From NCBI RefSeq assembly GCF_017832355.1, contig NZ_JAFIBY010000006.1:62001-126000 (forward strand): a DNA stretch of 64,000 bases. Direction: 5' to 3'. The DNA comes from Serratia sp. PL17. Its GTDB lineage: Bacteria; Pseudomonadota; Gammaproteobacteria; Enterobacterales; Enterobacteriaceae. Below the pieces are notes generated by a model. It was not told where the DNA came from, made no database searches, and saw only the letters and a list, made by a program, of their open reading frames with translations. A program made the position numbers and the translations under genes. Shown here in pieces: positions 8,348-17,963 of the stretch (the first letter of the stretch is position 1; the number at the start of each line of letters is the position of its first letter).

Positions 8348-9385
8348 CTAACCTCTGATGGAGTGGTCGGCGGTAGGTGCACCACCTAAGTGTTGAGCAT
8401 AGAAACGCAGGATTGCGCTCAATGCTTCGGCGCGCATCGCGTCCCGCTCAAACAGGATCTCATGCCGTGCGCCTTCGATAACCTGCGGTTTACCCCCTTC
8501 ACAGGGATGACCCGCGTCTGACAATGCCTGACAAAAAGCCTGGTGGGAACGGTTGTCGACCACCCGTTCTTCCCCGGCCTGTAATAATAATAGCGGCGTG
8601 GTTATTTTAGCCGCTTGAGCAATAATCTCTCGCCCAGCCTGCAGGCTTTCCCTTACCCAATGGTAAGTCGGCCCGCCCACTTGTAACTCGGGATAATCGG
8701 CGTAATAACGCAAACAGCGCCGATAGCGCTCCCGGCTGTGGGTCAATACATTGACGACATAGGGCAGTGGCCGCCACTGGCCAGTGCCTATTGCATAGTA
8801 GTCGCGTACTACGGGGTATTTCTCCGCCCAATTCAGGATACGGTTTGCCATCCAGTCGGGCATTGGCAAATAAATACCGAACATGGGTGCACAAAACGCA
8901 GCTGCGTCAAAGCTCTGAGGCTGGCGTACCAGAAACTGCGCCAGGATCGCTCCCCCCATCGAATGGGCCAACGCAAAACGTTGCCGGTAGCCACCTGGTG
9001 CCACTTCTTGCTGATAGAATTGCGCGAAATCGTCAACGTAATCGGCAAAGTTTATCACATGACCCCGGTGCGTATCTGCCAGCAAACGGCCTGAACGGCC
9101 TTGCCCGCGGTGATCCAGAATCATTACGTCATAGCCGCAATGAAACAGATCGTAAGCAACCTCAGGATATTTAACGTAACTTTCGATGCGGCCGGGGCTG
9201 ATCACCACCACCCGCTGGTGACGTGCAGAGCGGAAACGTACGAAACGGATTGGCACACCGCCAACCCCGCTGAACTCGCCTTCTTCACGCAGCCGCCAAA
9301 AATCCAGCAGCGGTCCGGTGGCGAAGGCAGCGAACTGCGTTTCACGCGTTAACCAGTCATCAGTGCTGAGAGTAAACGACGTCAT
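8348..9385 (-). CDS. pldB: Lysophospholipase L2
   Basis: PldB (345 aa; E. coli 340) is an inner-membrane-associated alpha/beta-hydrolase that deacylates lysophospholipids, especially 2-acyl lysophosphatidylethanolamine, and can transfer acyl groups to phosphatidylglycerol. The nucleophile elbow AHSMGG places Ser142. The oxyanion region ISPGRIESY, the DHRGQGRSG loop and the late histidine in GARHEILFE complete the picture. The ATG at 9385 was preferred over the longer frame from 9436 because the protein then aligns with E. coli PldB from its start. It is divergent from rhtB, with a 135-bp shared promoter gap. Confidence 0.93.
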   Translation of the reverse strand: MTSFTLSTDDWLTRETQFAAFATGPLLDFWRLREEGEFSGVGGVPIRFVRFRSARHQRVVVISPGRIESYVKYPEVAYDLFHCGYDVMILDHRGQGRSGRLLADTHRGHVINFADYVDDFAQFYQQEVAPGGYRQRFALAHSMGGAILAQFLVRQPQSFDAAAFCAPMFGIYLPMPDWMANRILNWAEKYPVVRDYYAIGTGQWRPLPYVVNVLTHSRERYRRCLRYYADYPELQVGGPTYHWVRESLQAGREIIAQAAKITTPLLLLQAGEERVVDNRSHQAFCQALSDAGHPCEGGKPQVIEGARHEILFERDAMRAEALSAILRFYAQHLGGAPTADHSIRG

Positions 9386-9520
9386 CAAGAGCTTTTCCCT
9401 GAGCCGCCAGCGGCAAAAATGTGACTTCTGGCACAAGAAATAATACTAGCGTATTGTGATTCAATTCTTACAAAAACCGAACCATTTTGGCACAAATTGG
9501 CGCTTTCAGGGAGCACTGCG

Positions 9521-10141
9521 ATGACCTTAGACTGGTGGTTAACCTATCTGCTAACAACCCTTATCCTCAGCCTGTCACCCGGTTCAGGGGCGATCAACAC
9601 CATGAGCACCGGCATCAGCCACGGTTATCGTGGCGCGGCAGCATCGATCGCCGGCCTGCAGGTTGGGCTGAGTTTGCATATCGTTCTGGTCGGCATTGGC
9701 CTGGGCGCGTTGGTGTCACAATCGCTGATGGCGTTTGAATTGCTGAAATGGCTGGGTGCTGCTTATCTCGTGTGGCTCGGTATTCAGCAGTGGCGCGCCG
9801 CCGGTGCCCTGGACCTGCATACGCTGGCGGGTACGATGCCGCGCCGCCGCCTGTTCCGCCGTGCGGTGCTGGTAAATCTGACCAACCCAAAAAGCATCGT
9901 GTTTCTGGCCGCGCTGTTCCCACAGTTTATTTTGCCCAACCAGCCGCAGGCCGAACAGTACCTGGTGCTGGGTGTCACCACCGTGGTAGTGGATATCATC
10001 GTGATGATTGGCTACGCCACGCTGGCAACCCGCATTGCAGGTTGGCTAAAAACGCCGCGCCAAATGCAGCTGCTGAACCGCATCTTCGGTTCGCTGTTTA
10101 TTCTGGTGGCCGGGTTGCTCGCCACGGCAAGAAAAGCCTGA
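9521..10141 (+). CDS. rhtB: Homoserine/homoserine lactone efflux protein RhtB
   Basis: RhtB (206 aa, the E. coli length) is a LysE/RhtB-superfamily exporter of homoserine, threonine and related compounds. It is a small inner-membrane protein with about six hydrophobic segments. The family signatures [10 protein letters not shown] near the N-terminus and [18 protein letters not shown] in the middle are present. The ATG at 9521 follows AGGGAG and gives MTLDWW, matching E. coli MTLEWW, so the longer frame from 9497 was rejected. Its neighbour rhtC is a paralogue in convergent orientation, as in E. coli. Confidence 0.93.
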   Translation: MTLDWWLTYLLTTLILSLSPGSGAINTMSTGISHGYRGAAASIAGLQVGLSLHIVLVGIGLGALVSQSLMAFELLKWLGAAYLVWLGIQQWRAAGALDLHTLAGTMPRRRLFRRAVLVNLTNPKSIVFLAALFPQFILPNQPQAEQYLVLGVTTVVVDIIVMIGYATLATRIAGWLKTPRQMQLLNRIFGSLFILVAGLLATARKA

Positions 10142-10200
10142 TAGCGCATTCTACGCCTAATTATCGCAAACAGGTTGGAGAGGATCAGCGCATAAGACCC

Positions 10201-10228
10201 GGAGCCTACACGGAGTACGTGAGGCTCC
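10201..10228. repeat. Imperfect palindrome between convergent rhtB and rhtC
   Basis: GGAGCC at 10201-10206 pairs with GGCTCC at 10223-10228 around CTAC/GTACGTGAG. The arrangement resembles the ERIC core (GGAGCTTAC, then GTAAGTGACTGG) with base changes in both arms, so it may be a strongly diverged ERIC. It could also simply be a bidirectional terminator. Confidence 0.35.
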
Positions 10229-10266
10229 TGAGCACTGCTCGGGCCCAACCTGGCAAGTAAAATAGC

Positions 10267-10893
10267 CTAGCGGGTAAAAATCAGGTGCAAGCCGAAGCCG
10301 GTGAACAATACGCCCGCCAGCCCGTCGATCCACTTAGCCAGCCGCTGATAGCCGCGGCGCATCGCTGGCAGCGCAAACACCACCGCAACCAGGCTGAACC
10401 AAACAAACGTCTCAGCGATGATCAACAAAAACAGGCCCCAGCGCGCACCGGCCCCCACATCGTCACCCACAAACAGTGAAAACACGCTGCCGAAATAGAT
10501 AACCGCCTTCGGATTAGACAGGTTAGTCAGGAAACCACGAATAAAGCTGCGTCCCGGCTTGGGCAAGGCGACTTTCACTTCCGGTGCCAGCGCAGATTGC
10601 GCGTTTTGGGCGCGAGCGGAACGCAGCAGCTGCCAGCCCATCCAGCACAGGTAAATCCCACCGCCGACCATAATAATCTGATGCAGCCAGGCCATTTTTT
10701 GCAGGATCAAGTGCAGGCCCATCAGCGCCACCCCCGCCCACACCACGATGCCGAGCGAAATGCCCACCACGCCCATCATCGCCTCACGGCGCGAACGGCT
10801 GGCGGCGGTTTGCGACACAAAAAAGAAGTCTGGGCCCGGGCTCATCAGCGCAATCAGGTGCACCAGAGCCACGGTTAGAAATAGCATCAACAT
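10267..10893 (-). CDS. rhtC: Threonine efflux protein RhtC
   Basis: RhtC (208 aa; E. coli 206) is a RhtB-family inner-membrane exporter, mainly of threonine. The N-terminal MSPGPDFFFVSQTA and the central NLSNPKAVIYFGSVFSLFVGD motifs are near-identical to E. coli RhtC. About six hydrophobic segments are predicted from the sequence. It starts 12 bp downstream of the recQ stop on the same strand, so recQ-rhtC may be transcribed together. The ATG at 10893 has AAGGG about 9 nt upstream. Confidence 0.93.
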   Translation of the reverse strand: MLMLFLTVALVHLIALMSPGPDFFFVSQTAASRSRREAMMGVVGISLGIVVWAGVALMGLHLILQKMAWLHQIIMVGGGIYLCWMGWQLLRSARAQNAQSALAPEVKVALPKPGRSFIRGFLTNLSNPKAVIYFGSVFSLFVGDDVGAGARWGLFLLIIAETFVWFSLVAVVFALPAMRRGYQRLAKWIDGLAGVLFTGFGLHLIFTR

Positions 10894-10905
10894 GATTTAT
10901 TGCCC

Positions 10906-12738
10906 TTAATCTTCGTCATTATCGAGGTGCTCGCGGATCATCGCCATAAACGGGGCGCCAAAACGCTCCAGCTTGCGCTGACCGACACCGTTAACACTCA
11001 ACAGGTCACCGGCCTTAATTGGCATCTGTTCCGCCATTTCCAGCAGCGTAGCATCGTTGAATACCACGTAAGGGGGGATATTTTCTTCGTCGGCAATCGA
11101 CTTACGCAGCTTGCGCAGTTTAGCGAACAATTTGCGATCGTAATTACCACCGTAGGATTTTTGGTTAGCGCTACTGCGGACCTTCAGGCTCTGGATGCGC
11201 GGTACCGCCAGTTGCAGCTCCAGCTCACCACGCAGTACCGGGCGTGCGGCCTCGGTCAGTTGCAGCGCCGAATGCATAGCGATGTTCTGAGTGATAAAAC
11301 CCAGGTGGATCAACTGACGCAGTACGCTCGTCCAATGCTCGGTGGTTTGATCGCGACCAATGCCGTATACCGGCAACTTTTCATGCCCGTATTCACGGAT
11401 ACGCTGGTTATTGGAGCCGCGCAACACTTCGACAATATAGCCCAGCCCGAAACGCTGGCCGACACGATACACGCAGGACAACGCCTTGCGGGCATCTTCC
11501 AGTCCGTCATAGCGCTTGGGCGGATCCAGGCAGATATCGCAGTTGCCGCAGTTCTGGTGTTTACCTTCACCAAAATAGTTGAGTAACACCAATCGGCGAC
11601 AGGTTTGCGCTTCAGCAAACGCGCCCATGGCATTGAGCTTATGTCGTTCAATATCCAGCTGCTGCCCGGCCGGTTTTTCTTCCAGACAGCGACGCAGCCA
11701 GGCCATGTCCGCCGGGTCATACAACAAAATGGCTTCAGCCGGCAGGCCGTCGCGACCGGCGCGACCGGTTTCCTGGTAATAAGATTCGATATTGCGTGGA
11801 ATATCAAAGTGAACCACGAAACGCACGTTGGGTTTGTTGATGCCCATGCCGAAGGCAACGGTAGCCACCACCACCTGCAAATCGTCACGTTGGAAGGCTT
11901 CCTGCACCTGTGCGCGGCGCTCATTATCCAGCCCTGCGTGGTAGGCTCCCACGCTTAGGCCACGGCTTTGCAGGCGCGCGGTGGTGTCTTCAACCTTGGC
12001 GCGGCTGTTGCAGTAAATAATACCGCTCTTACCCCGTTGGTCCTGCACAAAGCGCCACAGCTGATCGAGCGGTTTGAACTTCTCCACCAGCGTGTAACGA
12101 ATATTCGGTCTGTCAAAGCTGCTGACCTGGACGAGCGGATCCTGCAGCGCCAACAGACGCACGATATCGCCACGCGTCGACTCATCTGCGGTCGCGGTCA
12201 GGGCAATCACCGGCATATCTGGGAAGCGTTGCTTCAGCAGCCCCAGCGCGCGGTATTCTGGACGGAAATCGTGACCCCACTGAGAAATACAATGCGCTTC
12301 ATCCACCGCCAACAGGGCCGGTGGATAGCCCCCGAGCTGATCGAGGAAACTGTCCATCATCAATCTTTCAGGGGCGATATACAGCATTTTGATCTGGCCA
12401 TTGCGGCAACCCGCCATCACTTCAAGCTGTTGCTCGCGTGTCTGAGTCGAGTTATAGCAAGCGGCAGAGACGCCATAGGCCAGCAGTTGATCAACCTGAT
12501 CTTTCATCAATGAGATCAATGGGGAAACCACTAATGTCAGGCCGTCCATCACCAGCGCCGGGATTTGATAGCACAACGATTTACCGCCACCGGTCGGCAT
12601 AACAACCAGGCAATCCTGCCCAGCGATCGCCGTATTGATAATCGTTTGTTGACCCGGTCGGAATTGCTGGTAGCCGAAGGTATCGCGTAATACCTGCTCT
12701 GCCAGCAACTCTTTGTTTATCACTGCTGCGGTTGACAC
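10906..12738 (-). CDS. recQ: ATP-dependent DNA helicase RecQ
   Basis: RecQ (610 aa; E. coli 609) is the 3'-5' superfamily 2 helicase of the RecF recombination pathway. Walker A is [12 protein letters not shown], the Walker B box is DEAH, and motif VI is [14 protein letters not shown]. The zinc-binding cysteines appear in [13 protein letters not shown] and CGNCDIC. The RQC winged helix and the HRDC domain ([16 protein letters not shown]) complete the C-terminus. I chose the GTG start at 12738: GGGGAAG lies just upstream and the protein then has the family length. The longer frame from 12873 would read through an ERIC repeat and has no homologous N-terminus. Confidence 0.95.
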   Translation of the reverse strand: MSTAAVINKELLAEQVLRDTFGYQQFRPGQQTIINTAIAGQDCLVVMPTGGGKSLCYQIPALVMDGLTLVVSPLISLMKDQVDQLLAYGVSAACYNSTQTREQQLEVMAGCRNGQIKMLYIAPERLMMDSFLDQLGGYPPALLAVDEAHCISQWGHDFRPEYRALGLLKQRFPDMPVIALTATADESTRGDIVRLLALQDPLVQVSSFDRPNIRYTLVEKFKPLDQLWRFVQDQRGKSGIIYCNSRAKVEDTTARLQSRGLSVGAYHAGLDNERRAQVQEAFQRDDLQVVVATVAFGMGINKPNVRFVVHFDIPRNIESYYQETGRAGRDGLPAEAILLYDPADMAWLRRCLEEKPAGQQLDIERHKLNAMGAFAEAQTCRRLVLLNYFGEGKHQNCGNCDICLDPPKRYDGLEDARKALSCVYRVGQRFGLGYIVEVLRGSNNQRIREYGHEKLPVYGIGRDQTTEHWTSVLRQLIHLGFITQNIAMHSALQLTEAARPVLRGELELQLAVPRIQSLKVRSSANQKSYGGNYDRKLFAKLRKLRKSIADEENIPPYVVFNDATLLEMAEQMPIKAGDLLSVNGVGQRKLERFGAPFMAMIREHLDNDED

Positions 12739-12759
12739 ACACTTCCCCACTTTGAACGG

Positions 12760-12886
12760 TATTCCCAAAGTCATTGGAGCTGCGGCAAGGCGGCCAGTAG
12801 GTGAATCCCCGGGAGCTTGGCCAACCAAGTGAGCGGGGGTGAGTCTACGCAGCCAACACAGCAGCAGCTTCAAGTACGCAGGGTAT
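12760..12886 (+). repeat. ERIC element between recQ and pldA
   Basis: The full-length element runs from TATTCCC at the left through GAATCCCCGGGAGCTTGG, AGCGGGGGTGAG, GCAGCCAACACAGC and CAGGGTAT at the right. The right end lies 2 bp from the pldA stop codon (TAA, complement of 12889-12891), so it forms the pldA 3' UTR and the region upstream of recQ. Confidence 0.88.
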
Positions 12887-12888
12887 GA

Positions 12889-13767
12889 TTACATAATATC
12901 GTTTAGCATGACACCAACGCCAACCCGTGTCTGCCGGAAGTTGTAATCAATCAAGGATTCGCCGTAGCCGCTGAACACCTGAGTGTAGAAACGCACGTGC
13001 TTGCCGATCGGGTAGCTCCAGCCCATTTCCGCGCCGCCGTAGCCGCTGTTCCAGTTATAATGGCTGTCGACGCTGAATATGCTGTCACCCCAGGCATAAC
13101 CGACTTTCAGGCGGTAGTAACCCATGTATTTGGTGATATCCGGGTTGTCGTCGCTGCTGTCGCTTTCCGAGAAACGGAACCAGGGTTTGAGATCCACCTG
13201 CCAGTTGCCATTTTGCGCCATAAAGCGCGCGTAACCGCGGTTCCAACTGCGAGAAGTGGGATCAGAGCGGCCGTTGGATTGGTGGTTAAGACCAACTTCA
13301 ACGTCACGCAGTGTCCAACCGGCAAAGCTGTAATCCGTCGCCCAGCCCAAGAATACCTGTGGTTCATAGTTGGTCTCACGGAAGGGCGATGACTCACTGT
13401 GGTTGGAAAGCTGCCACCATGAGCGTTGCGTGTAAGAAGCGCCCAGCACAGAGTTGTCGCCGGCAATACCGCGCCACAGTGGAAACGCCAGGCTGAGCTG
13501 GTATTTCACTTCATCCTTGCGTGCATTTTCGGCCCAGTTATAGGACTTGATGGCTTCTTTGTTGATATTGCTGGTATCGGTGTACAACACGTAGTTGGTA
13601 TCGTACGGGTACAGCGTAAATGGGTTGTCGTGATCCTGCAGCATGTTGGCAATAATGCTGCCGCGCACCGCCGGTTTATCATGAATTTGCTGCTCTTTGG
13701 CCTCTTCCGCCTGAACCACCAGCGGCACCGCCAGCGTGGCTAAAACGATCCCTGACAAAATGCGCAT
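12889..13767 (-). CDS. pldA: Outer membrane phospholipase A (OMPLA)
   Basis: PldA (292 aa; E. coli 289) is a 12-stranded outer-membrane beta-barrel that hydrolyses phospholipids mislocalised to the outer leaflet. It acts as a calcium-dependent dimer. A signal peptide ends at VQA (residue 20). In precursor numbering the catalytic residues fall exactly as in E. coli: His162 and Ser164 in GLNHQSNGR, with Asn176 in SRSWN. The ATG at 13767 follows GAGGA and gives MRILSG. The longer frame from 13797 has no support. The gene stands alone between ERIC and the divergent yigI. Confidence 0.95.
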   Translation of the reverse strand: MRILSGIVLATLAVPLVVQAEEAKEQQIHDKPAVRGSIIANMLQDHDNPFTLYPYDTNYVLYTDTSNINKEAIKSYNWAENARKDEVKYQLSLAFPLWRGIAGDNSVLGASYTQRSWWQLSNHSESSPFRETNYEPQVFLGWATDYSFAGWTLRDVEVGLNHQSNGRSDPTSRSWNRGYARFMAQNGNWQVDLKPWFRFSESDSSDDNPDITKYMGYYRLKVGYAWGDSIFSVDSHYNWNSGYGGAEMGWSYPIGKHVRFYTQVFSGYGESLIDYNFRQTRVGVGVMLNDIM

Positions 13768-13968
13768 AACGTTCCTCACCCCAACAAAAAATGACAAACT
13801 CTGAAATAAAAACAGGCCATTTTACACACAAAGGCGGTTTTACAGCAGCGTGACGTGTATTTATTGGATTAGTCTGGAAAGCAACAAAATATAGGCATAA
13901 TATCAACAAACAGTTAACCTGGACTGACCAGTTACCTTCCCTACTACACAGAACAAGCATAGGTATTT

Positions 13969-14439
13969 ATGTCTACCACACCACTGACTCTCGAAGCCGC
14001 ACGCCAGAAAATTGGCGAAATCTTTGTTTATCACATGCCGTTTAACCGCGAGCTGGGCCTTGAGCTCCGCCGCTTTGACGACGACTACGTGGAGCTGAGT
14101 TTCACCAACCAGCCCAAGTTGGTGGGCAACGCTGCCCAGAAGATCCTGCACGGTGGCGTAATCGCGTCGGTACTGGACGTCGCCGCAGGGTTGGCGTGCG
14201 CCGGCAGTGTGTTGATGCGTCTGGATCCTCTGCTCAAAGAAGAAGTCGCTACTCGCCTGTCACGCATGGGGACTATCGATCTGCGCGTTGACTATCTACG
14301 TCCGGGTCGCGGTGAGCACTTCGTGGCTGCGGCCAGCGTCTTGCGCAGCGGCAACAAAGTTGCTGTCGCCCGCGTTGAACTGCATAACCACGATGGCCTG
14401 CATATTGCCAGTGCCACCGCCACCTACCTGGTCGGGTGA
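13969..14439 (+). CDS. yigI: YigI family hotdog-fold acyl-CoA thioesterase
   Basis: This 156-aa protein (E. coli YigI 155) belongs to the PaaI-like hotdog thioesterases, which hydrolyse acyl-CoA thioesters in the cytoplasm. The characteristic [16 protein letters not shown] segment at about residues 61-76, carrying the catalytic acidic residue on the central helix, is clear, as is the [12 protein letters not shown] strand pair. Substrate range cannot be read from the sequence; the E. coli protein is reported to favour medium- to long-chain acyl-CoAs. It is divergent from pldA (201-bp gap) and upstream of rarD. Confidence 0.9.
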   Translation: MSTTPLTLEAARQKIGEIFVYHMPFNRELGLELRRFDDDYVELSFTNQPKLVGNAAQKILHGGVIASVLDVAAGLACAGSVLMRLDPLLKEEVATRLSRMGTIDLRVDYLRPGRGEHFVAAASVLRSGNKVAVARVELHNHDGLHIASATATYLVG

Positions 14440-14503
14440 TTGTATGCGGTGAGCGTCTTCAGTACACTCACCGCACCTCCGTTTTACCCATCTGAGTATC
14501 GTC

Positions 14504-15391
14504 ATGGACGCACAGCAAACGCGGCAGGGCATCTTCTTTGCTCTTGCTGCCTATTTTATTTGGGGCATTGCTCCGGCCTATTTCAAACTGATCCAACAGG
14601 TCCCTGCCGATGAGATCCTCACTCACAGGGTCATTTGGTCATTCTTCTTTATGCTGGCGCTGATCTCACTGGGCCGCAATTGGCCACAGGTGCGTGCCGC
14701 CTGCCACAACCGCAAACGGCTGTTGCTGCTGGCGGTGACGGCACTGCTGATCGGCGGCAACTGGCTGCTGTTTATCTGGGCGGTGAATAACCACCATATG
14801 CTGGAGGCCAGCCTGGGGTATTTCATTAACCCGCTGGTGAACGTGCTGTTGGGGATGTTGTTCCTGGGGGAACGTTTCCGCCGAATGCAGTGGCTGGCGG
14901 TGGTATTGGCGTTCGCCGGCGTACTGATTCAGCTATGGCAATTTGGCTCTCTGCCAATTATTGGCCTGGGGCTGGCGTTCAGCTTCGCGTTCTACGGCTT
15001 GCTTCGCAAGAAAATTGCCATAGACGCACAGACCGGTATGTTGATTGAAACCCTGTGGCTACTGCCCGTGGCGGCGGCGTATCTGTTCCTGTTTGCCGAC
15101 AGCCCGACCAGCCACCTGGGCGCTAACCCTGGGTCGTTAAACCTGCTGCTGGTGGCTGCCGGTATCGTCACCACCGTGCCGCTGCTGTTCTTTACTGCCG
15201 CAGCGACCCGCCTACGCCTGTCGACACTTGGCTTTTTCCAGTACCTCGGCCCCACGCTGATGTTTCTGCTGGCCGTCACCTTCTACGGTGAAACTGTGGG
15301 TCAGGACAAACTGGTGACCTTCGGCTTTATCTGGGCAGCGTTGATTCTGTTTATCATGGATGCGCTTTACACCCAACGCAAACTACGCTGA
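14504..15391 (+). CDS. rarD: RarD, EamA-family inner-membrane permease
   Basis: RarD (295 aa; E. coli 296) is a drug/metabolite transporter superfamily protein with about ten hydrophobic helices arranged as two EamA repeats. It was historically linked to chloramphenicol sensitivity, but its true substrate is not established. The N-terminal AYFIWGIAPAYFKL and the second-repeat LGFFQYLGPTLMFLLAV segments are typical. It starts 64 bp after yigI, so co-transcription is possible. It converges on the AbrB-family gene with only 7 bp between the stop codons and no obvious terminator there. Confidence 0.92.
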   Translation: MDAQQTRQGIFFALAAYFIWGIAPAYFKLIQQVPADEILTHRVIWSFFFMLALISLGRNWPQVRAACHNRKRLLLLAVTALLIGGNWLLFIWAVNNHHMLEASLGYFINPLVNVLLGMLFLGERFRRMQWLAVVLAFAGVLIQLWQFGSLPIIGLGLAFSFAFYGLLRKKIAIDAQTGMLIETLWLLPVAAAYLFLFADSPTSHLGANPGSLNLLLVAAGIVTTVPLLFFTAAATRLRLSTLGFFQYLGPTLMFLLAVTFYGETVGQDKLVTFGFIWAALILFIMDALYTQRKLR

Positions 15392-15398
15392 ACCAACG

Positions 15399-16457
15399 TT
15401 AGGTTGATGCCGGCGCAGCGCGGTTGGAAATAAACCGCGCCATCGCCGGCCCCGTCAGCAAAATGGTGAAAAGCCGCAGTGTCTGCATCGCCATCACAAA
15501 AGACATATCTACCCGGCTGCCTGCGGCAATGATCGCCACGGTATCCAACCCGCCAGGGCTGGTTGCCAGATAGGCCGTCATCATATCCACCGGCAGGAAA
15601 TGCGTCAGCATCCATGCCAGCAGGCCGCAAATCAGCATCAGCGCGATGATCGACACCACCATTTGCGGCAAGGTACGCAGCGCCAACAAAAATATCGGTC
15701 GGGTGAAACGTAGCCCAACGCTCCAGCCAATCAGAGTATAGGCCAACGCCAGTAGCCATTCCGGCACCTGCAGGGCCATCGTCCCGCTGGAATGCAGCGC
15801 CGCACCGATGATCATCGGCAACAGCAATGCACCAGAGGGAATACGCAGCCGGGGCCCCAACCACGCGCCGATCATAGCCACTCCCAGCGTCGCCAGAAAG
15901 CGCCAATCCAGCGACGGGAACCATTCCAATGCTGCGCTACCCTGGCCCGCTTCATCCCCCAAACCAATACGGGCCACTAACGCTGCCGCCGTCGCGACAA
16001 ACAGCACCCGCAAGTACTGCATGAAAGCCACCAGCCGGACATCTGCACCAAAATCTCCGGCCATCGCCACCATCGCCGACGCACCGCCGGGCGATGAGCC
16101 CCAGGCCCCCGTAGGCCCCGGCAAACCGCTAAAGCGCACCAGGCACCAACCGGAAATCCCACTCGCCAACAGTGTCGCGATCAGTACCAACAGCACCAGA
16201 GGCCAATCATCGAGTAACGGCGTGAGAATCGCAGGGGAAAGGCTTTGCGCAATCATGCAGCCCAGTACCGCCTGCGCAGCGATAAAAAGGGCGCTGGGAA
16301 TACGTACCGTGGCACCCAATAGCCCCATCGCCACACCGACAATCATCGGCCCCAGCAACAGCGCAGCGGGAATATGAAAGGTTTGCAGGCCAAACCCCAG
16401 CACCAGCGAGGCCAGCAGCAGGATTGACCATTGAATCAAACGGGGGGACTTCTCCAT
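15399..16457 (-). CDS. AbrB-family membrane protein (duplicated-domain permease)
   Basis: This 352-aa integral membrane protein belongs to the AbrB/'ammonia monooxygenase' Pfam family, often annotated as a transporter or regulator of aidB. Two internal repeats are recognisable. Each has a proline/glycine-rich turn followed by SPGG: TGAWGSSPGGASAMVAMA in the first half and YLATSPGGLDTVAIIAAGS in the second. About ten hydrophobic helices are visible. The ATG at 16457 was chosen over the TTG one codon earlier. E. coli keeps its abrB elsewhere, so this location differs from the E. coli corA-rarD interval (yigF, yigG). Function is unproven. Confidence 0.75.
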   Translation of the reverse strand: MEKSPRLIQWSILLLASLVLGFGLQTFHIPAALLLGPMIVGVAMGLLGATVRIPSALFIAAQAVLGCMIAQSLSPAILTPLLDDWPLVLLVLIATLLASGISGWCLVRFSGLPGPTGAWGSSPGGASAMVAMAGDFGADVRLVAFMQYLRVLFVATAAALVARIGLGDEAGQGSAALEWFPSLDWRFLATLGVAMIGAWLGPRLRIPSGALLLPMIIGAALHSSGTMALQVPEWLLALAYTLIGWSVGLRFTRPIFLLALRTLPQMVVSIIALMLICGLLAWMLTHFLPVDMMTAYLATSPGGLDTVAIIAAGSRVDMSFVMAMQTLRLFTILLTGPAMARFISNRAAPAST

Positions 16458-16543
16458 CAAAACTCACGCCTTACAGACAGATAAGCTGAGGGAGCATTCT
16501 ACCCCTTTTTTGCAGGCTAAGACTGGGGTTAGGCAGAAATATC

Positions 16544-16561
16544 GGGCGAACAAGTTCGCCC
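16544..16561 (-). terminator. corA: Hairpin after corA
   Basis: GGGCGAAC-AA-GTTCGCCC is an 8-bp perfect stem 6 bp past the corA stop, in the gap to the AbrB-family gene. The T tract is weak. It probably ends the corA transcript. Confidence 0.65.
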
Positions 16562-16567
16562 CTCAGG

Positions 16568-17518
16568 TTAAAGCCAGTTCTTGCGCTTGAAGTACAGATA
16601 GGGGGCTAACCCTGCCAGGATCATCAGGCTGATAGCACCAGGGTAACCAAACGACCACTTCAGCTCTGGCATAAACTCAAAGTTCATCCCGTAGCTTGAG
16701 GCCACCAGCGTTGGCGGCAGGAACACCACGGACACCACCGAGAAGATCTTGATGATGCGGTTCTGCTCAATATTGATAAAGCCCATCGCTGCCTGCATCA
16801 GGAAGTTCACTTTCTGGAACAGCGATTCGTTGTGTGGCAGCAGGGATTCGATATCACGCAGCACTTCACGCGCCTGTTCCAACTGACCGGTCGGTAACCG
16901 CGCCTTACGCACCAGGAAGTTCAGAGCACGTTGGGTATCCATCAAACACAGGCGCACTTTCCAGCCGATATCTTCCAGCTCTGCCAGCGTTGACAGCGCT
17001 TCGTCGTATTCGTCACCCTGATGGCCTTCCATGATCACCCGGCTGAGTTTTTCCAGATCGCTGTAGACGTTTTCGATCTCGTCGGCTAACTGTTCGATCT
17101 TGGTTTCGAACAGATCCAGCAATAGCTCGTAGGCATTGCCGTCGACCATCGTCAGGTTACGGGCACGCATACGATACAGGCGAAACGCCGGCAGCTCGCG
17201 CTCACGCAGGGTATACAAGCGGCCATCACGAATGGTGAAAGCCACCGTGGAGTTACCGGCATGATCTTCCGCATCTTCAAAATAGAAGAAAGAGTGAATA
17301 TGCAAACCGTCTTCGTCTTCGAAAAAACGCGCGGAGGCTTCGATATCGTCTAGCTCCGGGCGTGTCGCCAGGCTTTGGCCCAGCTCGCTTTGAACGCGCT
17401 CACGCTCGCCTTCTTCCGGCTCAACCAGATCAACCCACAATGACGTGGTCAGATCATCGGATTCATCCAACTCCAGACGGGACAGGCGGCCGTTATCTAA
17501 TTTAAACGCGCTTAGCAT
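16568..17518 (-). CDS. corA: Magnesium/cobalt/nickel channel CorA
   Basis: CorA (316 aa, the E. coli length) is the main constitutive Mg2+ channel, a homopentamer with a large acidic cytoplasmic funnel and two C-terminal helices. The selectivity signature YGMN follows the first membrane helix ([26 protein letters not shown]). The basic sphincter tail YFKRKNWL closes the protein. The start at 17518 gives MLSAFKL as in E. coli, whereas the longer frame from 17566 enters the leader RNA. The gene has a roughly 250-nt 5' leader with a short ORF and a hairpin, listed separately. Confidence 0.97.
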   Translation of the reverse strand: MLSAFKLDNGRLSRLELDESDDLTTSLWVDLVEPEEGERERVQSELGQSLATRPELDDIEASARFFEDEDGLHIHSFFYFEDAEDHAGNSTVAFTIRDGRLYTLRERELPAFRLYRMRARNLTMVDGNAYELLLDLFETKIEQLADEIENVYSDLEKLSRVIMEGHQGDEYDEALSTLAELEDIGWKVRLCLMDTQRALNFLVRKARLPTGQLEQAREVLRDIESLLPHNESLFQKVNFLMQAAMGFINIEQNRIIKIFSVVSVVFLPPTLVASSYGMNFEFMPELKWSFGYPGAISLMILAGLAPYLYFKRKNWL

Positions 17519-17656
17519 GTGCCAAACTCCCTTAGGGTGACAGGGGTAAACAACGCGTGGAAGCACAGAAACAGAGGGGGTGTTGCATCACCAGCTTGTT
17601 TCAGACCATGAAGGATCTGACTCGTAGCGACACTTAAGAGGTCGCCGACAACCACG

Positions 17657-17684
17657 AAGGCTATCAGCTCAATAGGATAGCCTT
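17657..17684 (-). other. Stem-loop in the corA 5' leader
   Basis: A perfect 9-bp stem (AAGGCTATC with GATAGCCTT) and a 10-nt loop lie in the corA leader. The stem overlaps the stop codon of the short leader ORF, so a ribosome terminating there would hinder its folding. No T tract follows, so it is not an ordinary intrinsic terminator. Confidence 0.6.
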
Positions 17685-17757
17685 AGAAGTTGTACCTGTT
17701 GTTGTCCAGGTCAGTGAGCCAGTATCTACTGGGTGTGTCCAAGGCGTATGTCCTCAT
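17683..17757 (-). CDS. Candidate corA leader peptide (CorL-like)
   Basis: A 24-codon ORF (MRTYALDTPS..., ending RYNF) lies in the corA leader, about 165 nt before corA. In Salmonella the corA leader contains a short ORF, corL, whose translation affects Rho-dependent termination before corA; this ORF may be its counterpart. The ATG has almost no 5' UTR and no Shine-Dalgarno. A TTG at codon 6 (17742) has TGAGGA 9 nt upstream and may be the real start. I cannot confirm peptide similarity to CorL from memory. Confidence 0.45.
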   Translation of the reverse strand: MRTYALDTPSRYWLTDLDNNRYNF

Positions 17758-17773
17758 TGATAATAGTGCGCGC

Positions 17774-17803
17774 ATGTTACGCCGAGAAGAAAAAGTCTGT
17801 CAA
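17774..17803 (-). promoter_or_regulatory. Likely corA sigma-70 promoter
   Basis: On the minus strand TTGACA (17803-17798) is separated by 18 bp from TAACAT (17779-17774). Transcription would begin near 17767, giving a corA leader of about 250 nt. The perfect -35 box supports this assignment. Confidence 0.6.
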
Positions 17804-17963
17804 CACGTTAGGCACGATAATTGCGCAACAATTCATCGCTATGACGAATAGGATAAATTCGGCTTAATCCGCGATAAACGGTAACGAAAAAGTCGCGGCG
17901 ATCTCTGACCACGCCCAAGAATGTTGCTAAGATTACGCCACGATAAGCTTGCGGACTTTACGA

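Noticed and set aside
8738-9174. Two ORFs of 118 and 135 codons on the plus strand inside pldB
   Set aside because: Shadows of PldB, which has its catalytic motif and full length.
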